From assembly GCA_949128115.1 (NCBI GenBank), contig OX421961.1:51074171-51138170 (forward strand): a stretch of DNA of 64,000 nt, written 5' to 3'. Both the position numbers and the translations under genes were made by a program. The DNA is from Anaspis maculata (taxonomy: Eukaryota; Arthropoda; Insecta; Coleoptera; Scraptiidae). The notes beneath the pieces are model-generated. The model did not search any database. It saw only the letters and a list, made by a program, of their open reading frames with translations, and had not been told where the DNA came from. Within the stretch, counting starts at the first letter, position 1. Every line of letters starts with the position of its first letter. Below, piece by piece: positions 59,565 to 64,000 of the stretch.

Positions 59565-61385
59565 AGTTTAATTTCACAAAAGAGCTCAAAACAGGTAACA
59601 TGAGGTATTCACATCCAGAATTCTAGCAGCAGGGCTAGAAACCTACCTGATAGTGCCTATATCAAGGTTCGTCTTGGGACTCACCAGAAATCAGGATAGC
59701 GCCTGTTTCACATAAGAAATCCCTTGTCTTAATTGTGGCACTAGTAACAGTATCAGGACTCAGGACTCGAGGTATTTATCATGATATTCAATGAAGAATC
59801 CAACGCAAGGTTAAGACACACATCTGCATAACTGACGGAGGAGCCGTATATCGAGAACTTGCCGATAGTTTGACAGCCACTGATTTTCCGACGTTGGTGA
59901 TGCTCTAGTGATGCTCTGATGCATTAGAATAGGAAATTCCTGCTTGTAATGTTGGTATTGAGTCAATTAATTTTAAAAGAAAGTGGGGAAGGAATGACGT
60001 TTCATAGGTGAATGATAAACTGATATCATGATTTTGGGATGTAGTCATGTAGGATAAAATCAATGGCACTAGCACTAGGGGTTCAGGTATGGAGTGAAAC
60101 CATTCCAATTTTTGTTTTCGTAGTTCCACACAAAATAGTGGCTATACTGAAATCACCGAATATAAGTCACTTTCACAGGCTTGACCCTTCACTTGTGATT
60201 AGGCGCCTAACCCCAACAATCGGTGAATGCACTAAATTATAAAAGTTATGATATATAATTTTCAAACTTTCAGCTCGGTATTATTATTAATCTAGAATTA
60301 AAATACTCATGTATTTTGAGTCGGTTATTACGTATTCATATTGTGTTTCATACTATATATACCTATTTGCTAGCGTGCCTATCACGAAAAAGAGCTCTTT
60401 CGACTTACCTTGTTGCTTTCTAAAGAATGTGTAAAGAATAAAGTAGGTATAGCTATTGTGGTTGAACTAAACCATATGAGAAAAGTGTGCGACGACAGAA
60501 AGCGGCTTGAAGGTGGTGCCCTCCATCACATCACCGTTGATGGAATCATGACCAAAAAACATCCATCGCATTTTCCCGCAATCGATTTCCATTTTAGCCC
60601 CCTCTTGGAAAAACTTTTAATAAAAACTTTCAGTCCGTCATTTCCGCGCCACCTCGATGCGTAAAATATCGGCTTCCCATTCTTCTTCCAATTTTCACAA
60701 ACATGCAAACGAATGGAAATAAATCGCAATGGCGACTACTAGTTGATACACAGGCGGGAAATTATTTACTTTTCTATCAACTCAACACGACCATCATCAC
60801 ATATCGGTCGTTTCATACGTTGATGTTTTTTTTTTGCGAACGAAATGAACGGATGCAGTTTGTTGGGTTGGGGTACGTACATATCTATACACACGTAAAC
60901 CGTAAAAGTGCTAACGTGAAAATTAATTATTCCTTTAATAAATACGACTGCGTGGAAAAGTGTGGAGCTAGACAAGCTTTAATAATTAATTAGCCGGTGT
61001 AAGTCGGAATAATTGCGTTTTTTACAACTCGTAATCCCGACTTCCAGTAATTAAATTTGTTTACACAAACTCTTGCGTCTAATAAGTTGGGGTGCATAAA
61101 ATTACTGAAGACCGAAAAACACCGAGCTAATTACGCACCTGGGTTTAGGAAACTTATTGAGCGTTCGAGTATAGCAGAAGTTGTAATACGTACTCCAACT
61201 TTCTGGAGCATTAAGGCCTTTTATTTATACGCTAAGTAATTGATATTTGCTCTGATACTATTATGTTGTTTCAAAATAAAGTAAACTAGGAGACCGCAAA
61301 AAATTTAGCATTTGAGTTGGAAATATTGCTTCTGGCAAACCAAATCAAGTTCAACATCAATGATTGCGATGACATGCGATGCTAA
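59565..61385. other. Unassigned stretch
   Basis: No gene, RNA or repeat family recognised, apart from short homopolymer runs. It is possibly intron or intergenic. Confidence 0.35.
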
Positions 61386-61690
61386 GGACGGAGTTTAATT
61401 TGTGGAATAAGCGTTGCGGAATCAATCCCTGTAGGTTTATTCCTAGACAGAATCTCACCATTTAGGTCTCTTTCGAAAGCTAACAAGGATGTACTTTGGT
61501 TCGAGCCCATAGGCATTTCCAGAATCCAAAAATCCAAGAAATTATTTTTCGATTTTGTAAATGCCAATGGGTTCAAACTAAAGTACATCCTTGTAGCTTT
61601 CGGAAGAGACCTAAATGGTAAGATTCTGTCAAGGAATAAACCCACAGGAATTGATCACGCAACGCTTATTTTACCAATATAACTTTGTCC
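61386..61690. mobile_element. 305 bp foldback MITE, GGAC(T/G)GAG family, copy 2
   Basis: Begins GGACGGAGTTTAATT and ends AACTTTGTCC. It shares with copy 1 (22568-22795) the AAGCGTTGCGGAATCAATCC block, the GTTTATTCCT blocks and the mirrored GTACATCCTTGTAGCTTTCG segment. Its arms are longer and include the centre near 61535. Confidence 0.75.
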
Positions 61691-62740
61691 TTGAACTCTA
61701 TTTGACTTACCAAAAGCATTATGTATTCTCATCTCAAATGTCAAATTTTGTGGCCGCCCGCGAGATGCCCATTATTTTGAAACAACATAGAGATAATCTT
61801 AAATTACTGACAGTTTATGGTTCCTCAAAATGTGTTTAATGATGTGTCCCTAAATTAGCCTGTCAAACTTTAGCAGAAGACTCCTCTTTTATTCCAAAAA
61901 TAGTAAATTACTTAGTTCCTATTTTTACGTAAATATTTCGCGTTTATATGTTTCGCGTCGTTAATAATAATTGAGACGATTGTTTTCAAACAGACACTGT
62001 TTATTATTGCGTACTACTATAACATACACGTCAACAATTACTTGCGCTTGGGTTATCGCCGATACTACTCGCTGTCTTATCGCTCTGTCGAGGATTGGTG
62101 CTTTATATAGCTCAGACTATTGTTCTGGAATCTCACATCGGTCCTCTAGCAAATTCCAAAGTGACCCAGCATACGGTTTCCAGGCGGCTCCCGGAAAACC
62201 CCACACCTCTCGCGTCCAATACCAACGTGGTGTGAAGCCAGCACCTCCGCCAAATTGACAGATGTGTCCTACTCGGCTGTTGAAGTTTCCAAGTAAATTT
62301 CAACGGTCCAAACTTCGTGTGCGTTCTGGAATCTTATCCTAAGATATTTTATAATCTTGGAGTGTCCATGATACAAAATTTTTGGCAGAAACGTTACATC
62401 CATGACACACTTGTACACTGCGATCTGATGCGAACAGTCTAGGAAGACCGAACAAGTGGTAAGTCCTCACGAGGGTGAGTCTAATGAGCGCATTTTCGGA
62501 GTGCAGATGAGTAGACTGTTCACTGTAACACGAGTAGTTAATAATAAATGAAAACAACTCATCAATCAAAACTAGAAAATGTCCTACAAGTAAGAATTAT
62601 ACCTACATATATCGGTCCAAAGCACGGAGCCAGAACCAACTTGCTAAGCCGCAGCGCCGCGACTGTGAAAATCGCATCCGCATAAGTATATATACGCATG
62701 AAAATAAAAGTATCTTCCTAGAGAATGAATTACTTTTTTT
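61691..62740. other. Unassigned stretch
   Basis: No gene recognised. A GC-richer piece at 62100-62260 is open in one plus frame, without motif. Confidence 0.35.
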
Positions 62741-63410
62741 TTCATTTCTTGCTGCTCATTTCATTCGCGGGATGTATGCATCTATCTGTAATAGCTGTAT
62801 TACACCACACAATTTCTTGTACAATTTTCGGAACAATCTGTCAGTCAAACAATCAAGCTCATTGTTTTTGACACTATTTTGGCAGATTATTCCAAAAATT
62901 GTACAAGAAATTGTGTGGTACAGCTTCAAGAGGACGCAAATTGTCTTAGTGTTGAAATTTACACTACAATAATCCATACACATAAATTTCACTTTGGGTG
63001 ATTTATTTATCTTTATAGCAATAAAGTAATCAACATGATTATTTCATTGGATATGTCTACATTACTTTCTGCACATTTCGTTCGCTGAATGTATACATGT
63101 ATCTAGAACGATTCACAAGATTCCTCGATAGAGAATTTCACACTATAGCGTTAAATACCGACGAATGTGGAATCGCGGGGCTGAACCCGCTACTTGAAAA
63201 AATCTATCTTCTATCGCAATAAAGAAATCAAAATGATTCTCTTGTTAAAAATTTCTCAATCACTTTCTGCGTATTTCGTTCGCTGCATGTATGCAAATAT
63301 CTTGAACGGTTCGCAAGAATCAAGAAGTTCGCAAAGTTCACACTCTAGCGTTGAATACCGACGTTTCAAACATTTGAAATTTTTTTCTTGCAATCGCGCG
63401 GCCGAACTAA
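62741..63410. repeat. ~190-200 bp tandem repeat, about 2.3 units, split by a MITE
   Basis: Landmarks CTTTCTGCNYATTTCGTTCGCTG (about 63066 and 63254) and GCAATAAAGNAATCAANATGATT (63019 and 63218) give a period of about 190-200. A partial first unit (TGCTGCTCATTTCATTCGC at about 62749) is followed at once by the 62791 MITE. Removing the MITE brings this partial unit to about the same spacing. Confidence 0.7.
62791..62926. mobile_element. 136 bp MITE, ATAGCTGTATTACAC family, copy 2
   Basis: Begins ATAGCTGTATTACACCACAC, with inner arm CAATTTCTTGTACAATTTT, and its inverse at 62893-62920. The right terminus has lost a few bases (GTGTGGTACAGCT). It is inserted in a tandem repeat unit. Same loop sequence as copy 1 at 40261. 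Confidence 0.8.
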
Positions 63411-63666
63411 ATATTTTTTGTGCCTTTTCCTATTCGCAGACAATTAGAATTAGAATTAGTTTGCGAGAAACCCAATATCGCTACGACTTTTTCGTTTAGG
63501 AGGAGTTCAACTACAAGACGGACAGACGCTATTAGACAAAGTGCGGCTAATAGCGGATTTCCTATGAAAATGCGCTAGAAATACTAGGAAGTGACGTCAT
63601 TATTACGCACGGAATGCAATGATTTTTTCCCTTGCTGTCATCACGTTAAATGAAGAGCCATCGAAC

Positions 63667-63867
63667 GGCCCCGTGGTCCAGGTGGTTGAGTAGTTGAGTG
63701 GCTGCCTGCGGCCATGGAGGCTCCAGGTTCGATTCCCGGTGATGTAAGTCGGGGTGTTGTACCGTAAAATGGAATTTTTTCTATGTGATGGAATTATTAA
63801 ATGGCAAAACAAACTCCCATGGCCATATAGGTGCCGAGAAGGAGGAAAACATTATTTAAAAAAAAAA
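63667..63867 (+). mobile_element. tRNA-derived SINE
   Basis: An RNA polymerase III promoter pair is present: box A TGGTCCAGGTGG (63674-63685) and box B GGTTCGATTCC (63726-63736), spaced as in a tRNA gene. The tRNA-like head is followed by an unrelated body and an A-run at 63858-63867. The acceptor stem does not close, so this is not a tRNA gene. No clear target duplication is visible. Confidence 0.75.
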
Positions 63868-64000
63868 GTGACGATCCGTCGTTAATGTAAATGATCATTA
63901 AGCATTCTAGGTAGAATCTGCCGCTGAAAATGACAATCTTAACCTAATTTTTCCACCGGTTCAGCAGCTTGTTTTTGAATCTGGTACATTTTATTATTCC

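Noticed and set aside
63667..63750. tRNA gene
   Set aside because: Pol III boxes are present but no acceptor stem or anticodon arm closes, and it continues into a SINE body with an A-tail.
1..64000. CRISPR arrays, bacterial operons, rRNA genes or endogenous virus
   Set aside because: No regularly spaced short repeats, no Shine-Dalgarno-led gene series, no rRNA core and no viral protein motifs were seen.

Overview
This is a 64 kb piece of a repeat-rich eukaryotic nuclear genome, most likely an insect. It is AT-rich, has no operons or bacterial genes, and no long intact reading frame. The only host gene I can support is on the minus strand: two phase-0 exons (17713-17805, then 5768-5941) of a cell-surface immunoglobulin-domain protein of the Sidestep family (partners of Beaten-path receptors in arthropod axon guidance). 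The repeat style (TA-flanked ACAGGGTG elements, THAP and pogo relics, many foldback elements) would fit a hemipteran such as a whitefly or aphid, but the species cannot be fixed from the sequence alone.

Layout. 1-5767 is downstream of the last visible exon and is dominated by a 2.6 kb palindrome. 5768-5941 is one exon. 5942-17712 is an 11.8 kb intron holding a ~265 bp tandem repeat, a broken non-LTR retrotransposon (10521-13861, ORF1 with zinc knuckles and an ORF2 endonuclease, reverse transcriptase missing) and two copies of a 560 bp ACAGGGTG MITE, one of them inserted inside the retrotransposon. 17713-17805 is the second exon, with a CpG-dense block just beyond it. Everything from 17806 to 64000 contains no exon I can recognise. 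It is either the continuing 5' intron of the same gene or intergenic DNA.

This right-hand part is built almost wholly of DNA transposon material: a family of long-TIR elements (25871-27511, 35200-37644 and probably 18640-22201), palindromic elements of about 1.5 kb (32756-34274, 40829-42268, 46038-47535, 58038-59564), hAT-type and Harbinger-type MITEs with clean target duplications, a THAP-domain relic near 24 kb, and a dead pogo/Tigger-like element (52431-56974) carrying at least two nested hAT-type MITEs. A tRNA-derived SINE lies at 63667-63867.

The most striking pattern is architectural. In five separate palindromes, one TIR element sits inside another so nearly at the centre that the left and right outer arms differ by only a few bases in length (for example 172/172, 169/170, 542/539). 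This suggests either repeated insertion at palindrome centres or flanking inverted duplication seeded by foldback elements. No intact autonomous transposase was found, so these families look mobilised in trans or extinct. Coordinates of repeat ends were read by eye and may be off by a few bases.
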